Origin: Nomia melanderi
Lineage: Eukaryota; Arthropoda; Insecta; Hymenoptera; Halictidae
NCBI RefSeq assembly: GCF_051020985.1
Contig: NC_135007.1
Location: 15,341,501-15,405,500 of the forward strand
DNA: 64,000 nt
Reading direction: 5' to 3'
Below the pieces are notes generated by a model that did not search any database, was not told the DNA's origin, and saw only the letters and a list, made by a program, of their open reading frames with translations. The position numbers were made by a program, and so were the translations under genes. How positions within the stretch are numbered: the first letter of the stretch is position 1; each line of letters begins with the position of its first letter. Of the stretch, positions 43,915-57,157 are shown in pieces.

Positions 43915-45440
43915 TCTCAAAAACACCCGAATCGTTAATCTCTTCTAACCACTTCGAATTCCAAAACCTACCAACAGAACCACCCGAAAATCCCACAAAC
44001 CCAAATCGTCATCACCCTCTTAAACCATCATCTCCCACCGACCCTACCAAAACTCCTCACCCACCCCCGACCACCCCATCCCACGAGAATCTATCCCGAA
44101 ACTCGTAACACGTGGACCGTCCGCGAAACAAGCGCAAAACGAAGTGCTCCTTAATACGGTCGCGAGCGCGTCCCACAGGCAACAAGAAGCCAACAGCGAA
44201 ACCGGACGCGAGAGAGGAGAATCAGTCCTCTCCTCCCAGTAAGTTACACGTCGCCGCGGCGCGCTGGCCGCGCGGAGAACAATATGAGCTCGCCGGGATC
44301 CCGGCGAGAGTAGCCACCGAGAGGCAGCGGCCTGCGCTATCTCCGATGCTCGCCGAGATAAGGGAAGACAGGGGGATGGAGTGCGCGGCGCGCGGCCAGC
44401 GGGGCCGAGCCGGGGCGAGCGGGGTGGGTTGTAGGCAGGCCGTGCAAAGATTGTGCGCGCCGGCCTGTTCCCGTGTCCACCGGATCTGCGCCCGTGGCGG
44501 GCCGCTTAAGGCCCCGAGACGGGGCCCGAATAGAAAGAGGGGATTGAGTTGTAGCCGCGAGTGGAGGATCTTATGTAGATTCCTTGTAGATCGTGCACCC
44601 GATTCGATCGCGATCGGCTACCCGGTACCGGGTTAATTAAAATTGTACGGTCCGGACGTCTTTCTTTCTCTCTCCTCGCCCCCCGCCGCCCCTCGTCCTC
44701 CACCTCCTCCTCCTCTTTTCCTCCGCGTTGCTCTCGGTTCGCCGCTGTCCTCCTCGTTCGCTCCTCGTCGATTCCGTCTCCTTTTCCCGGCGTCCCTTTT
44801 TTCTGTCTTTTACTTTTTCTGTCTTTTACTCCTCCTCCTCCTCCTGCCGATTTTTGTTCCTTTCTCGCTGGCCGTTTCGTCGGTGCAGCCCCGCGTAAGC
44901 TCCTTCGATTTTTGGCCGCTGCCTGGGAGGCTGCTTACGTGAAATCCTATTACCGCGAGCCACGCCGCGCGACAGCGCGACTACCCTCTCTCTCCCTCCG
45001 TCCCTCCTCGGTTTCCGCCGCTGCGAGCGGACCAGGATACGGGCGAGCCGCCGGCTACCGAGCTACGCCTGTTGCGGGACGCGGATTTCGAGTCGGATAC
45101 GTTTTGGTACATTGTTGCCGGCCGCTTCTGCTGCAACCGCGCCTCGGCCCGCTTAAACCCGGATGGAATATTCATGCCCCGGGCGGCGGGCACCGCGCGC
45201 AGCCGTAAATATTGCGCTGGGTCCGTGCCTTATGGATCTTGTTCCGTGCCCGGTCCGCTCGGACTCGTGTGGCGAAAGTTTTTCTGCATTGAGAGCGCTG
45301 TAAGAGATGGTCGCGACGGTTTTTGTCGAGGTTTCTGAGCTTTTGGGGTCAGCGTTGTTAAGGGTTGAAGATTGTTTGTGTTGTTAGGGTTATCGTCGTT
45401 ATTGGAACTGTTAATGCTTATTACTACTGCCATCATTATT
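43915..45440. other. GC-rich island (44080-45330) with strong opposite-skew flanks
   Basis: Left flank 43920-44100 is A/C-rich (positions 43981-44040: 27 C, 3 G). Right flank 45330-45430 is G/T-rich (positions 45361-45420: 18 G, 4 C). Pyrimidine-rich part 44660-44880. Open frames of 99-174 codons have no recognised domain. Confidence 0.65.
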
Positions 45441-46640
45441 CGTACAATAGCTTGTTAAATACCTCAAGACGATCTACTAACTTTGAATATTTCTAAATTA
45501 TCAGTTCACAAAATTCCAGAAATCCATTCCAAGTACTGTCTACGTGTAATGACACCATCATTAAATCCTCAATACATCAACTCAACCCCAATCTACCACA
45601 GCTCTAACCTCTCCGCATCCCAATCACCAGCAAGGTTCACCAACTGAAGCTCCCAAAAATCCATCCAAAGTATCGTCATTACCGAGCCTGCTTCGCCGAG
45701 GCAAATCAACCGCAAAGCCATCCGGAAAGACAAAACGCGGTCCTCGTACCCCGCAGAGGTTCCACCTACCGCGATCTCCGGAGTCCCTCTCGCATCAGCA
45801 TCGTTCCTACCCGTTCGAAGCGCGTTCTGATTGATTTATGCTTAACCCTGCCAAGGAACGACCCCCTCTTTCTCTGTCTAACGCGCGTGCACGCCACGGC
45901 CGGAGCCAACCGAGGCTATCTCTATATCGGCCGGCCGAGCAGCCATTATCGCGCAAACTATGTACGCACACGTGTATCGATGGCACGCTCGTTTTTTCCC
46001 AAAGCGGTACCTGGCCGGCCGTCCGTCGCTCCGCGAGCCCAACCGGCTTCTACGCCGTCCACCATCCCCGTCCACTTTTTCCCCTCTCACGGGCGAACCC
46101 TTTCGTCCTGCACTTTCCTACCTAGCGGCGGAGCGAGCGAGAAAGAGACAGAGAGAGAGAGTGAAAGGGAAGAGGGAAAGAGATATTTCTGGATGCTCCC
46201 GTAAAGGCAGCCCCGGCCGCTTCCTGCTTTTTATTTCGTACGAAATACTCGAGCGTTCCGACTGGAAGTTCCTGCGAACTCCGGCCCGGGAAAACGTTTT
46301 ACGCGGCGCGAGGGTGGAAACGGAGAACCTGGGCCCCTTTTGTTTAAACGAATCGTTTGACGGTGAAAGGACACGTTGCGCTCGGGATCGCAGGGTAATT
46401 GGGATCGACGGACAGCGGAGCTGTGAAGAGGGTGCCGGGACGCTCTTTTTCGGTTGTTTTCGGAGTGGGAATGACGCCGGAATTTATTGGGAAACCCGGA
46501 TCCTTCGCGTGTCGCTGAAGATGCTGCAACGTTTGGAGATTCTAGCTGTTGGAGATGTATTCGAATCTGAAAATTTCGTCTCGCGATATTGGACGATGTT
46601 GATGTTGGAACTAGTGGATGGATCGAACTGATCATTTCGT
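45441..46640. other. GC-rich island (45660-46470), no gene recognised
   Basis: Left flank 45530-45670 is A/C-rich; right flank 46450-46630 is G/T-rich. A 223-codon open frame at 45960-46631 crosses a GA-rich simple run and has no recognisable domain, so I do not call it. Confidence 0.55.
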
Positions 46641-46774
46641 TGTTTGGATATTAAGACGATAAAGGTTTTGTGAGAAATTTCAGAATAAATTACTGTATTT
46701 CTGTAGCAGGAGGAAGCTCGAGTTTTAAGAGATCTGTTTTCCTTATTCTTAGAACGAATTGTAAATAGGATTCA

Positions 46775-46965
46775 ATGTTAATATTACTTAAATTCAAATC
46801 ACAGATTGTTAATACTACTTCAATTCAAATCACAGAGTGTCAATACTACTTCAATTCAAATCAGAGAGTGTTAATACTACCCCAATTCAAATCACAGTGT
46901 GTTAATAATACTTCAACTCAAATCACAGAGCGTTAATACAACTTCAATTCAAATCACACGTTAAA
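46775..46965. repeat. Tandem repeat, about six units of 31-32 bp
   Basis: The unit AATTCAAATCACAGAGTG plus TTAATACTACTTC repeats with small changes. Confidence 0.92.
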
Positions 46966-47029
46966 CACAGAGAAACCATAAAGTTCTCCACCCAAACAAT
47001 TAACAAGGTGTCAAGTAACCCATCAGCTC

Positions 47030-47829
47030 CCCCGAAATTCACGATTCAACGAGACGTCCAGGTTCCTCAGGCCGCTGCCAATGAAATCAATTCTCCCGAC
47101 AGCCGGGAATCATCGTCTAGTTCCCCGAAGATGCTCGAAGACAAGCGAGCCAACCCTTTTTAACGTTCGTTCCCGGTCCCCGGCGGTCTCGCAGGACTCC
47201 CAGGATCGATGCCCCGGTTTTATCGCGTCGGATGTTTGCTTTAATTACCTTGTCCGCGTTGTCTAAGATTTAATTAAGAATGGGACCGCTTTATTACCCT
47301 GGAAACGTTCGCCGCGTGACCCTCCCTCGCGCGCGCGCGCTCGCGCGAGCCGGCAACAAATAACGGCCAAGGGGGGTGAGGGAGAGGGTACTCTCGGAGT
47401 CGAGGATCCTCTGCGAGGAATCGATCCAGGGGCCGTTCGATACGCGAGGATCGTTCCGCGGCTGCCGTGCCCGAACGACTTCCTCGCTGTAAAGTCGATT
47501 GCTTCTCACGGTTCCCATTATTAACCCGGCCGTAATTTATTACTTTCCGCCTTAATAAGCATAATAATCGCCGCGGCTCGCTGTTCGCGCGCTCGTAGCC
47601 CACGACCTCCGACCCCGGGACGATCCTTAAGGTAGCCTGCACGCGGTTGCCGATATTTATTACGATGATGCGTGCCGGGGAATCCTCTCCCGGCGCATCG
47701 AGTCCTGCGTTGGACATCCGGTGGCCGGGAATTTGTTTCGGTTTCCGTTGTCTCCAGGCTTTCTTGCGCCATTCTGTTGTTGTTGGTTTTGTAGTGGGAA
47801 TTGCGGAGTTGTATAGAAAACTAACAGAT
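47030..47829. other. GC-rich island with no recognised gene
   Basis: CpG-rich with a (CG)-rich run near 47327-47347. A minus-strand open frame of 194 codons (47274-47858) runs into the neighbouring MITE and has no recognised domain. Confidence 0.5.
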
Positions 47830-48065
47830 TTAACCCTTTGCACTAGGAAGTTTCTCAATGGAAATATTCAACGTTTTCTCGTTTGACGAGATGTAGATAG
47901 CTTAAAACTAATTTAACGATAATTCATAGATAAATTAAGCGAGTTTCACTTCAATATTCCACGTAGCAGTGAGAAGTTACATTTGAAATACTGAATATTC
48001 AATTTGATAGTTTCTTTGTATCGAATCGAGTGACTGAGAGTCATCTGTCGAGTGCAAAGGGTTAA
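47830..48065 (-). mobile_element. MITE, family TTAA-1, intact
   Basis: TTAACCCTTTGCACTAGGAAG on the left; GACTGAGAGTCATCTG and TCGAGTGCAAAGGGTTAA on the right. Confidence 0.92.
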
Positions 48066-48139
48066 CTGAGTTTATTGATAATGAAAGAAGCCCTTGCCTT
48101 GTAATGATGCCTCAGACGATGGAAATTTTTAGATTTGAC

Positions 48140-48298
48140 AAATCTAAGTGTTGCATATAAATGTGAAATATTCAAATAAAACAGCTCCGTCGCCTAATTT
48201 ACCAGTGAATTCTCGTTAAATTAGTTTCAAACGATGTCTTTATCTCATCAGAAAATGTCCAAATATTTCTTGAGAAACTTCCGAGTGCAAAGGGTTAA
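48140..48298 (+). mobile_element. MITE remnant, family TTAA-1, right half
   Basis: The family interior (CTCGTTAAATTAGTTTCAAA) and right end CCGAGTGCAAAGGGTTAA are present; the left terminus is absent. Confidence 0.75.
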
Positions 48299-48299
48299 A

Positions 48300-50332
48300 C
48301 GGTACCTGTTTCACTTCGTAAAGCTTGAAAACCAGACTTAAGAATTTCTTATTCCAATTAACTTCATTCGCTACAACTCTCGCAGTACAATTTCGATACC
48401 TTCGGTGAAGTACCAGAATACATTAGGCATCCGCGTTACTAAATCTCGAACGTACTCCGATCGCAGCGAGGAGCAAAAGGAAGAAAAGCAGTTTCTAATT
48501 TCAGAAGGAAGATGGACGGTAGGTTTGTTTGAAATGCTCAAAGGTTGCGAATGGCAGAACGCAACGAAATAGAGGCAGCAAATCCGTGCGGGGGCACGAC
48601 GCGTTGAAATACGAGCGGAGGCACGAGGGCGAACGATGAAATCGTAATTCCCGGTGCTCCTCTTCGTTTTAGCGGGCCCCGTTTCCCCTCCTCTCTATTT
48701 ATAGCGGGCGAGGCGGAGATACCGGGGCCCGACAGCTCCGCATCGTGTATGCTTTTCGGTTACTCCCGTGTTCGGGACTACCAGAGCTCATATTCCTCGA
48801 CCCTCCCAGCTCGCGCGGCCTTTACATCTGTGTTTATAGCTGAGAGGCAGGACTAGGACGCGATACAAATTGTCGATCATGGGAAACGAGGTTCCCGGCT
48901 CCGCTAGAAAGTCGTCCCTCGTCCCACGGACACCGCGCAGAAACGAAAACCCCGATCACCGAACTATGGATTCTTATGCAAATTCCCGTTTTACTGCTCG
49001 TTGCTGGAAGAGATTAAGCCGAGAGGAAGTTTCCGCGCGTTTATAGCTTGTAAAGATCCTAAGATATAATGGCAATAACAACAAATAATAGAGCCCATAC
49101 AGTATAACTTTGTAGGACTTTACAATCCTCCGAACATGGAATCCCAGGGCGCTCCCAATTGATCAAACACGAGCCTCCACGATTCCACCTCACCCACTCC
49201 TCAAAATACCCAATCAAAAAACCCCACAAACCAATTGCCAATCAACCCGAAAACTAACCTAACCGAAACCATCTCCAGAAGCACCACTTAAAACATTGAG
49301 CGGCCCCGTGAATGCCCCGTGAGCGCCGGCTCCGCAATAATTCTGGATTTCCATTTCTGGATTTGACAAACACGCAACTAAAATGTACTATTCTACGAAA
49401 ATGTATGTTTTGAATATTTGTCCTGGCTATCACTGATCAGATACAAGCGAATGTCTTTAAATGCCTCTTAAGTCGCCGCTCAATGTTAAAACAAGAGGCC
49501 CAATCGCAAAGACTCCAACTATCAACACTCCCACACGAGTCGCGTTTCTCACACATCGCGAGAACCACGCCCAGGGAGAGACGCGGAAGAATTTCCAGAA
49601 CACGAAAATCCGTGTCTCCTTTCTCCCGGCCGGCTCGGTCGCGCTGCACGCTCCGAGCAGACGCAACGGACACGTAAGAAGCCGGGTTCCCGCGGTTCCC
49701 GCGTCGCGGAGAGTACCGCGGGCCCGTGGATCGGTCGTGGCCCGCTTCGAACTCGAGGAATTTTCATAACGAGCAAGCCGCGCGGCCGGTAGCCGGGGCC
49801 CCGGCCTGCTCCGGGCCTCGGTGGCCAGAAAAAAGGGCGCCTTTAATGGGACACGTTGGCGCCCGGGTCAGGGTGGCCCCGTTGTTACTCGTTAATTCCT
49901 GCCGCGACGGAGAGCACGCACACCAGCCTAGCGCTACGTCGAGGAGTGGGGAGGGAAGAGGGGCCCCGGGGCCCGGCTATTCTCGCGCGAATCCGTGGAT
50001 AGCGTAAACGAGCGTGATCCGGGGAGGTATGCACGCGGGAGCAGCAGCCCCCCCCCCTTACTTCCATGGCTTCGGCTGTTCTTGCCCATCCCCTAAGTTG
50101 GCCGGGCTCGCTCGCCACGCAACAAAGTAGGAATAAAAACGCGAGACAATACGATGTTGCTGCGGCGCGGCCGATGTAGGGTTCCCACCTCGCTGCGGGC
50201 CTCTGGCCCGGGAACGCGGCCGATTGTCAATTAGAGAAACTGCTCGGAGGCCTTCTACGTTCACCCTTTGCACTCCGGAGGACTGCAGGTATACAGTGGT
50301 TTGTGGAACGTTGGCGACGGTGTTAGAGGGAT
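48300..50332. other. Two GC-rich islands (48450-49030, 49270-50270)
   Basis: They are separated by an A/C-rich run at 49120-49260. The second island is very CpG-rich with GGGCCC-type runs near 49796-49812 and 49960-49980. A lone TTAA-1-like end (TTCACCCTTTGCACTCCGG) sits at about 50260. No gene is recognised. Confidence 0.5.
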
Positions 50333-50548
50333 TTGACCCTTTGCACTAGAGAGGTGACTCTATGTCATCGCCTGATTTGATGAAGTATAATTATAAAATT
50401 TGATATTTAACATTGAACAACTGAAAAAAGCTTTGTTTCTCAATTTACTTGTGACGTCTCTTTGAGTTAATTTCAAAAAATATCATCTTCGTCTAGTTAG
50501 AAACTGTTTAGTATTTCTGATGGAATATTTCCGAGTGCAAAGGGTTAA
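50333..50548 (+). mobile_element. MITE, family TTAA-1
   Basis: TTGACCCTTTGCACTAGAG on the left (TTAA mutated), GAGGTGACTCTATGTCATC hairpin remnant, and CCGAGTGCAAAGGGTTAA on the right. Confidence 0.88.
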
Positions 50549-50712
50549 CCCTTTGCTGACGAATGTCGACGCTTCGGCGAGATGAAGTTTTCATATTTGG
50601 AACGCTAAATCGCGAATAGATGAATTAATTAGTTGAATAGCAAGAGATCTGCTGACAGTTTCATCTGCTGACAGTTTTTTACACTTCAAGGAATCTTCAT
50701 CCGAAGGGTTAA
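50545..50712. mobile_element. Short TTAA-flanked element sharing TTAA with its neighbour
   Basis: TTAACCCTTTGCTGACGAATG on the left and CATCCGAAGGGTTAA on the right, 168 bp. Its ends resemble TTAA-1 only in the first bases, so it may be a separate family. Confidence 0.65.
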
Positions 50713-53224
50713 TATGTTAAGAGCCGTGTTAATTGTTGATAATTGAAGTATTATAAAGTATTGAGTAGTTGAATTGACGTTGGTAACGATAATTTTCTTT
50801 GGTTACTATGATGGATGTCCGTAGAAACTGGAAATGATACTGTTATGAGAATTATACATCAGTTGCATTAAATAGGAAATGATAGGTAGTGGTTGAAAAA
50901 CCTGGATATATATGAGTTAATGATATTCATATAAAAACATCATTGTTTATACGGTTTAGCAAGAGTTAATCGAGTTCGCCGCGTTAAATGTGACTAATAT
51001 ATTAATCCTTGATTCTCTGTCGAGCTGTACTGGATATTGGATTCCGTTTCAATCAATGCGCGTATTACTGATTCACGTGACGTGTATTTATACCGTCGCA
51101 GTTAATGAATGTCGCAATTAGCAGTTATCGGCATTTAATCGTTCAGCAGTGAAACTAGAGAGAAAATTACTCGAGTTACAAAGTTGCGTTCATCGGAATG
51201 TACATGTCAATGGATCAATTTGTTTAGTAATTCATCAACCGTACAAGCTGTTCCACAATTTAAATCATTCTTTTCCGACAGCAGCTCGCAGACACGCTTA
51301 CGCTTCTATTTCATTCTATTTCCTCTCGCTTCGTTCCGCCGGTATCACGAGCGAATTGATATTTCCCACCGAGAGAGAAGGAGATAACGCAGAACGAAAG
51401 CGCACGGCGGCACGGTATCGCGCGAATGCAGGGAAACGAGGGGGAAAAGGAATTCAAGAGGGGCGGTGGGGGGTTCTCGCTCTCCTCGACTGGCGTCGGG
51501 GAGGATAATAAATTATGCCTAACGCGGCAACAACTGGTTGATTATTTATTTAACGATAAAAGGAGTCACGAACGCGGTCTGGCCTGGAACGGAGCAACTC
51601 GCTCCGAGAGTTATCGATACGCGTTCCCCCCGCTGATTCATTTTCTTAATACACCCGTGCCCCTGCGTTAAGTACACCCAGGTCATTCCGCATTCGCGTC
51701 TCGGTCATTCGTCATGCAAACCGAATTAAACCGTAGCGGAAGAAGGGTTGAAAGGCAAATTGTAGGTTCGCTCTAGAAACAAGGGAAACTCGTTAAACCT
51801 TTGGAAAAACCGGCTCGAGAACGAACGTTTCTCCTGTAATTACGTATGGCATGAAAGGTTCTCTCTTAGATTAATTATTCACTACAAAAGGATGATTCCG
51901 CGTTCACAAAGCTTTGTACGACGATAGTAAGATGAATCACCATTTAGTGGATTCAGACTCTTCATTCATAAGTCATATACAAAGCTCGTGACGTCAAACT
52001 ATTTCCTGATTCCATCAGTTCACTACCAAGCAATACATTCCTCCTAAATCTAACAAACCTGTCCCAACGTCACAAACCTCAAACTCACACAGAACACTCA
52101 AACTCAAATTTTCGCAAACCTACCTCAATATCTCAAAACACCTCAAACAATATAAACAGAACATCTAGAATATCTCTACATTCCCATTCCCAAACCCTTC
52201 CCTCAACATCAAACAACACCAAACATCAAACAGCTACCAGCAACCACTATCCAAGCCTCCAATCTACCTGCGACTCCCCTAAATCCACAGAATCCGCGTT
52301 AAAAGTCCAACAATTGCCGGGACGGCATTGTAGCAAAAGTGATTGTCCCGGGACCAGCGAGAAGAGGGCCGGTACGAGCGATAAACCGAGTCGTCACCTA
52401 AATCTTGCATTTAACGATCCGGGGGACATCGATCCTCGCGTGCACGCGGCCCCCGGCTGCCCCCCCGATCGTCACCGATCGCCGACGCCGACGGAATTAA
52501 GTAACAAAACGGACGTGGACGCGCGTCTAACGACCCGCCCGCCGGTTTTCCCGGCTCGGGAACCGGGCGGAGCGGGTCCGCGCGCTCGTCGCCCCTCCGC
52601 CGGCGGGCATCGGCGACGATTATAAACGTCGAAAATTTACGAGCCGCGGGAGAGGAAGATCCCGCGGATTTCTTTTCCCTGGGCCGCTATCTCGCGCCGG
52701 TCTTGTGTTCCACGGGACTTTGTTGCGGGGTTTTATCGTCGCCGCCGTTTTAAATGTCCCCCGGACGGTCGGGCAGCCTTCGCCGAGAGGTCCTTCCTCT
52801 CGCGACCTTCGGCCGATTACGATCCAGCCTTGATCGGTCCGTTCCTCTCTTTAATACAGACGTTTCGCCGGCCCCGCGCTACGACGGTTGTTGCCGTCTT
52901 TGTGCTCACGCATTTTTCCGTCCGCCGCGGAGTTAGAAATTATCGTCGCGTTAGGCTGTTAATAGTGGCACTCCGTTGCCGATCGCCGGTTATCGTGGGT
53001 TCCCTCGGGACGAGTGTTCTTCAGCTCGACTCGCCGATTGGATGTGGGCAGGAGTTATTGCGATGGCCGCTTAACTTGTCTTTGCGATGTGTTTTATACT
53101 GATGGTCCCCCGGAGAAGAAAGGATTGTTAGAGGATTATTGGGTATTCTGCTGTTGCGCCGGAATTCATGGGAATGTTCCCTTTGCATTCGAACGGGTCG
53201 AGATTTACGCTCGGAAAATCGCGT
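50713..53224. other. Unique AT-rich stretch, island 51270-51800, A/C-rich run, island 52280-53120
   Basis: From 50713 to 51270 no repeat is seen. Positions 52010-52300 are A/C-rich (52081-52140: 19 C, 2 G) and lead into a CpG-rich island that turns G/T-rich at 53020-53220. Open frames in the island lack recognisable domains. Confidence 0.5.
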
Positions 53225-53462
53225 TTAACCCTTTGCACTCGGGCAGCGCCTTACAGTCACCTGACTCGTGGCGAACTTATCAAATTTTCAATTCAATGTT
53301 AAACCTCGTGTAATGTATCAACGCGTAAAACATCGGAGTAAAATAGTTCTGTCTGTTAATTTATAGAAGGTAATCAATTGTGTTAGTTGCGAGATATATC
53401 GTTAATATTCAGTCAGAAAGTAATGAATATTTTTAAAAATATCGTCGAGTGCAGAGGGTTAA
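53225..53462 (+). mobile_element. MITE, family TTAA-1, intact
   Basis: TTAACCCTTTGCACTCGGG on the left and GTCGAGTGCAGAGGGTTAA on the right. The hairpin is degraded. Confidence 0.88.
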
Positions 53463-55030
53463 TATTCTAGCCACTTCTCTTGGACGTATTGCCTTCGATG
53501 ATATTCTAGAGCAACGTTAGATTTAAACAATATTTAAGTATCATCCCCTAACGGAACAATGCCATAAGCATGGCTCTCACACTTTGCTCTGGGCACTTTT
53601 ACTGCATCATATGGAAAAATCATTTTATTATTTTTATCGCCGTCACCATCGCAATGCTAATTAAGCATCGGGCTAAGTCACTTCTACGAATTTCTTCCCA
53701 CGTCACATTTTTCTCTCGAAATCCTTCAAATCCAAGTTCCTCAATTCTCAACTCAACAATCTCAACATGGAAAACCTCCTCAAACTCCCATGTCCCGAGA
53801 CACTATTCCTACATAACCTCCCCAACACGCAGACATCGCACAAAATCGAAAGCTAGACAACCTATCCACGAAGTCGCACGGCGAAACCGAAATTTCCAAC
53901 GCCTACGCGGGAATTTCCACGTGCAAATATCGATAAAACGTCGGCCCTAGCCGGCGGACGGTCGATTATTCATCCGTGCCCTCGGATGTTTATTTCCATG
54001 GAAGAGCGGAGTCCGATCGGCGAAGGAGGATGCGGCCGGGGGAGGGCGGAGGGAAGGGGGCAGCCGTAAAACGAGAAGAATCGAACGGCGGAAGGGAGGC
54101 GGCGGGGTGGGACGCGGAGGGGGCGGAAAAGAAACTTGACCTACCGCAGTTTTAACTACCGTTCAATTATACAGTTTGCTTTCGGGTCGTCGCGCGGGCG
54201 AATAAAGCGTGTAATTTACCGGCAATAAAAGAGCGGAGTGGTAACGGCCACGCGAGAGAGGGCCCCGTCCCGCGCGACGGACGCGAGAAGGACGGAGGGA
54301 GGATTGTGTGTCGTTAACGGCGCCGTTTACTGCCGCGAGGAACGAATATTTTGTTACAACTCTCCGCGCGCCGGCCGATTCGAGGTGAAACTCGCGTCGC
54401 GTCGCGGCCGCGGCACGCTCCGTTCCGCTCCGCGCGCTCCCCCGGGCGTCGATCCGCGGACGCGCCGCTGAAAGGAGACGCGTCCGCGAAACGGGACAAA
54501 GTGTTTTAAGAGGAATCCCCTTTCGAAACGCGGAGAGAGACTCGTCTTACCGCGGGTAATCGCCGCGGTAATTGCCCCTTAAACATTCGCGATTCGCGGT
54601 TGCGCGCGGCGCGATGGTATCTGACAGTTGATGGTTCGTGCGCTCGGGAAACTCATTGATTTCGTATTTATGGGATGGACATTTTATTTCTCCGCCGAGG
54701 AGGCAGTTGATATTGAGTGTTAATGGGGTGTGGGATTTATCGGTCGGTTGATGGAAAGTGAGGAGGATGTTCCTGGGAATTGAAGTGTCCGGGAGTCGGG
54801 ATTGAGAGAAGTAGAAACGGACGGTTATGAACAGACGCGGTGGAGGGTTTAATATGGAGTACTGGTGGACTGTTTGATATGTAGATTAGACGGAATATTC
54901 TGTTGTTTAGAGGTTTGGCTACTTTAAAAGTTTTGACGTTCTCAGTGTACGTCGCTACTGAATTACTGGCATATGATACGACTGGTGGTCTCAAAGTCTG
55001 ACGTATTCGAATAGTCAAAAATTGCCTCAA
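53463..55030. other. GC-rich island (53850-54650) with strong opposite-skew flanks
   Basis: Left flank 53690-53830 is A/C/T-rich and G-poor. The island is CpG-rich, and the right flank 54660-54870 is G/T-rich. No gene is recognised. Confidence 0.6.
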
Positions 55031-55039
55031 TCTTTATAA

Positions 55040-55850
55040 CCAAAAGACCATCCCCTAAACATCAAAAAATCACGCAGTACTATCAAAACTACTCTAAATC
55101 TCATCGTAAACAGTTCTCCTATACCTAAAACCATCATCACGTTTGCATGCTCACATTTGCTCAATGCTCAGAAGTAACAAAGAATGTTGCATCTCCCAGA
55201 AACAAGAACGAAACACAGTTTCCTCTCTATTCCTCCAAAAGGATCACAGAGCTACATTTCACGTTCAAGCTAATCACCCGGAATCCCACGATACTATCAA
55301 ATCTTCTCTCCCATCTAATTACATTCTAAATCTCATCGTGAACACTTCACTAAAAACTAAAACTATTAACACGTTTGCATGGTTACATTTGCTCAATGCT
55401 CAGAAGTACCAAAGGAAATTACATCTCCCAGAAATGAAAACAAAACGCAGTTTCCCCTCAGATCCTCCGCAATCAAGCTAATCACCCGGAATCCCACGAT
55501 ACTATCAAATCTTCTCCCACCTATGTACACTCTAAATCTCATCGTGAACACCTCTCTAAAATCCAAAACCATCATCCACGTTTGCAAAATGCGCACGAGC
55601 GACTGCTCAGAATTAGCAAAGAAAGTTACATCTCCCAAAAACAAGAACAAAACAAAGTTTCCTCCCAATTCCTCCTAAATAATCACAGAGCCGCGACATT
55701 TCACGTTCAAGCTAATCGCCCGAAATCCAGCGTGCACCAAAGAAACTTACATCTCCCAGAAACAAGAACAAAACACACTTTCCTCTCAGCTCCTCCGCAA
55801 GGATCACAGATCCGCGACATTTCACGTTCAAGCTAATCACCCGTAATCCC
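55040..55850. repeat. Tandem array, about four diverged copies of a 160-232 bp unit
   Basis: ACGTTTGCA begins at 55139, 55371 and 55578. Each copy also has CATCTCCCAGAAA, AAGCTAATCACCCGGAATCC and CTAAATCTCATCGTGAACAC. A fourth, shorter copy covers about 55720-55850. The array is A/C-rich and opens into the island at 55850. Confidence 0.92.
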
Positions 55851-56640
55851 GCGTGCACGCGCGGAAAAATGAAGATCGGCGTCCCGCCGAGGACGGCGAT
55901 GCCCTCGGCGCGTTTTCTAAGCGGCGGCGCGCCGCGGCCGTGCAATAACTCCGCGAGTTATCCCCGGAGGGGCCCGGCTGTTCCCGAGGGAAGGAAGGAA
56001 GGATTATCTTGAAACGCGAAAACGCTCTCCGCCGTATCTCCGGGCCGGGCTCGGGCGACGAACACGGCCACCGTAGTCCCGCGACCTCCGCCGCGAGATA
56101 TCGAAACTATTCACCTACGATCGGAGCCCGCGCGCGACGTACGATCCCTCTCCTATCTTTATTCGATTGCGCCACGGGCTCGAACCGCCCAATCGCGGAA
56201 CCAACGGGCGCACTCGTGAATTCTCCGGAGTCAACGCGACGTTTCGAGAGTACCGTGGATCGAGATAAAGCCCGCTAATTTAACCGCGCCGCGCCGCGCC
56301 GCGCCGCGCGCGGCTCCTCTGACCGACCGATACGCCCACGCGTGGATTTTCATTATTCGCCACGGCGATCTGTTTACCGGATTATTTTTCGTATTCCGGG
56401 AACACCGTGCGCTTCTGTTTTCTTTGGGCTGATGGTAGCTTTCGGATGATGGAGACGGAGTTTGTTCGGTGTACCGGGTGGAACGTTGTTCTTTAGCGCT
56501 AGCCTTAGGATTTGGAATTTCTGCGTGTAGCTCGTTGGTAGTTCCTGGGAATGTTTCGTGTTTGTCGAAGGTGGGGCGTGGTTTAGGATAGTTCTATGGT
56601 TTTCGTGGTGTTTGGTGGATCGAGATGTTGGAGTCGAAAT
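55850..56640. other. GC-rich island with (CCGCG)n run and G/T-rich right flank
   Basis: Positions 56284-56312 hold a CCGCG pentamer run. Positions 56420-56640 are G/T-rich. No gene is recognised. Confidence 0.6.
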
Positions 56641-56654
56641 GATCCACTGAGTGC

Positions 56655-56770
56655 GTTTTATATATTATTCTATATTATTCTATATTGTTCTATATTATTC
56701 TATATTCTATATTATTCTATATTATTCTATATGATTCTATATTATTCTTCTATATCTTCTATATCTTTAA
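56655..56770. repeat. (TATATTATTC)n microsatellite
   Basis: About eight units of the decamer TATATTATTC with small variants, ending in CTTCTATAT repeats. Confidence 0.95.
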
Positions 56771-56868
56771 TTTTCAATTTATCTAATAAATGTAGCTGCT
56801 TCTCTAGAAACTATACTGTGTTAACTCGGCGTACTTTCGCTACTAAGCTCGTGTAACATTTGCTCATC

Positions 56869-57157
56869 TATAATCTGGAAGAAATGCAACAAAGTTATCC
56901 ATTCTATGAACTGGATATTTCATTTAGAGATAATACATTGATAACAGCAAAACAGTTTGCTTCGTCATTCGTGGTTAAATAGAATCATTCTATAATCACT
57001 ATAGAATGCCTATCGACAATCTGGAAGAAATGCAGCAAAGTTATCCATTCTATGAATTGTAAATTTCACTCGGATATAATACATTGATAACAGCAAAACA
57101 GTTTGCTTCGTCATTCGTGGTTAAATAGAATCACGCTACAATCACTATACTCCACAC
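56869..57157. repeat. Tandem duplication, two copies of about 146 bp
   Basis: AATCTGGAAGAAATGCA, GTTATCCATTCTATGAA and TGCTTCGTCATTCGTGGTTA recur with a 146-bp period. The unit is related to the TTAA-7 interior at 34030-34090. Confidence 0.9.

Noticed and set aside
45960..46631. 223-codon + strand open frame
   Set aside because: Crosses a GA-rich simple run and the skewed flank of an island; no recognised domain and no splice context.
55040..55850. Repeated open frames of 60-126 codons as a repeat protein
   Set aside because: The frames follow the tandem unit but shift between copies, and units differ in length not divisible by three.
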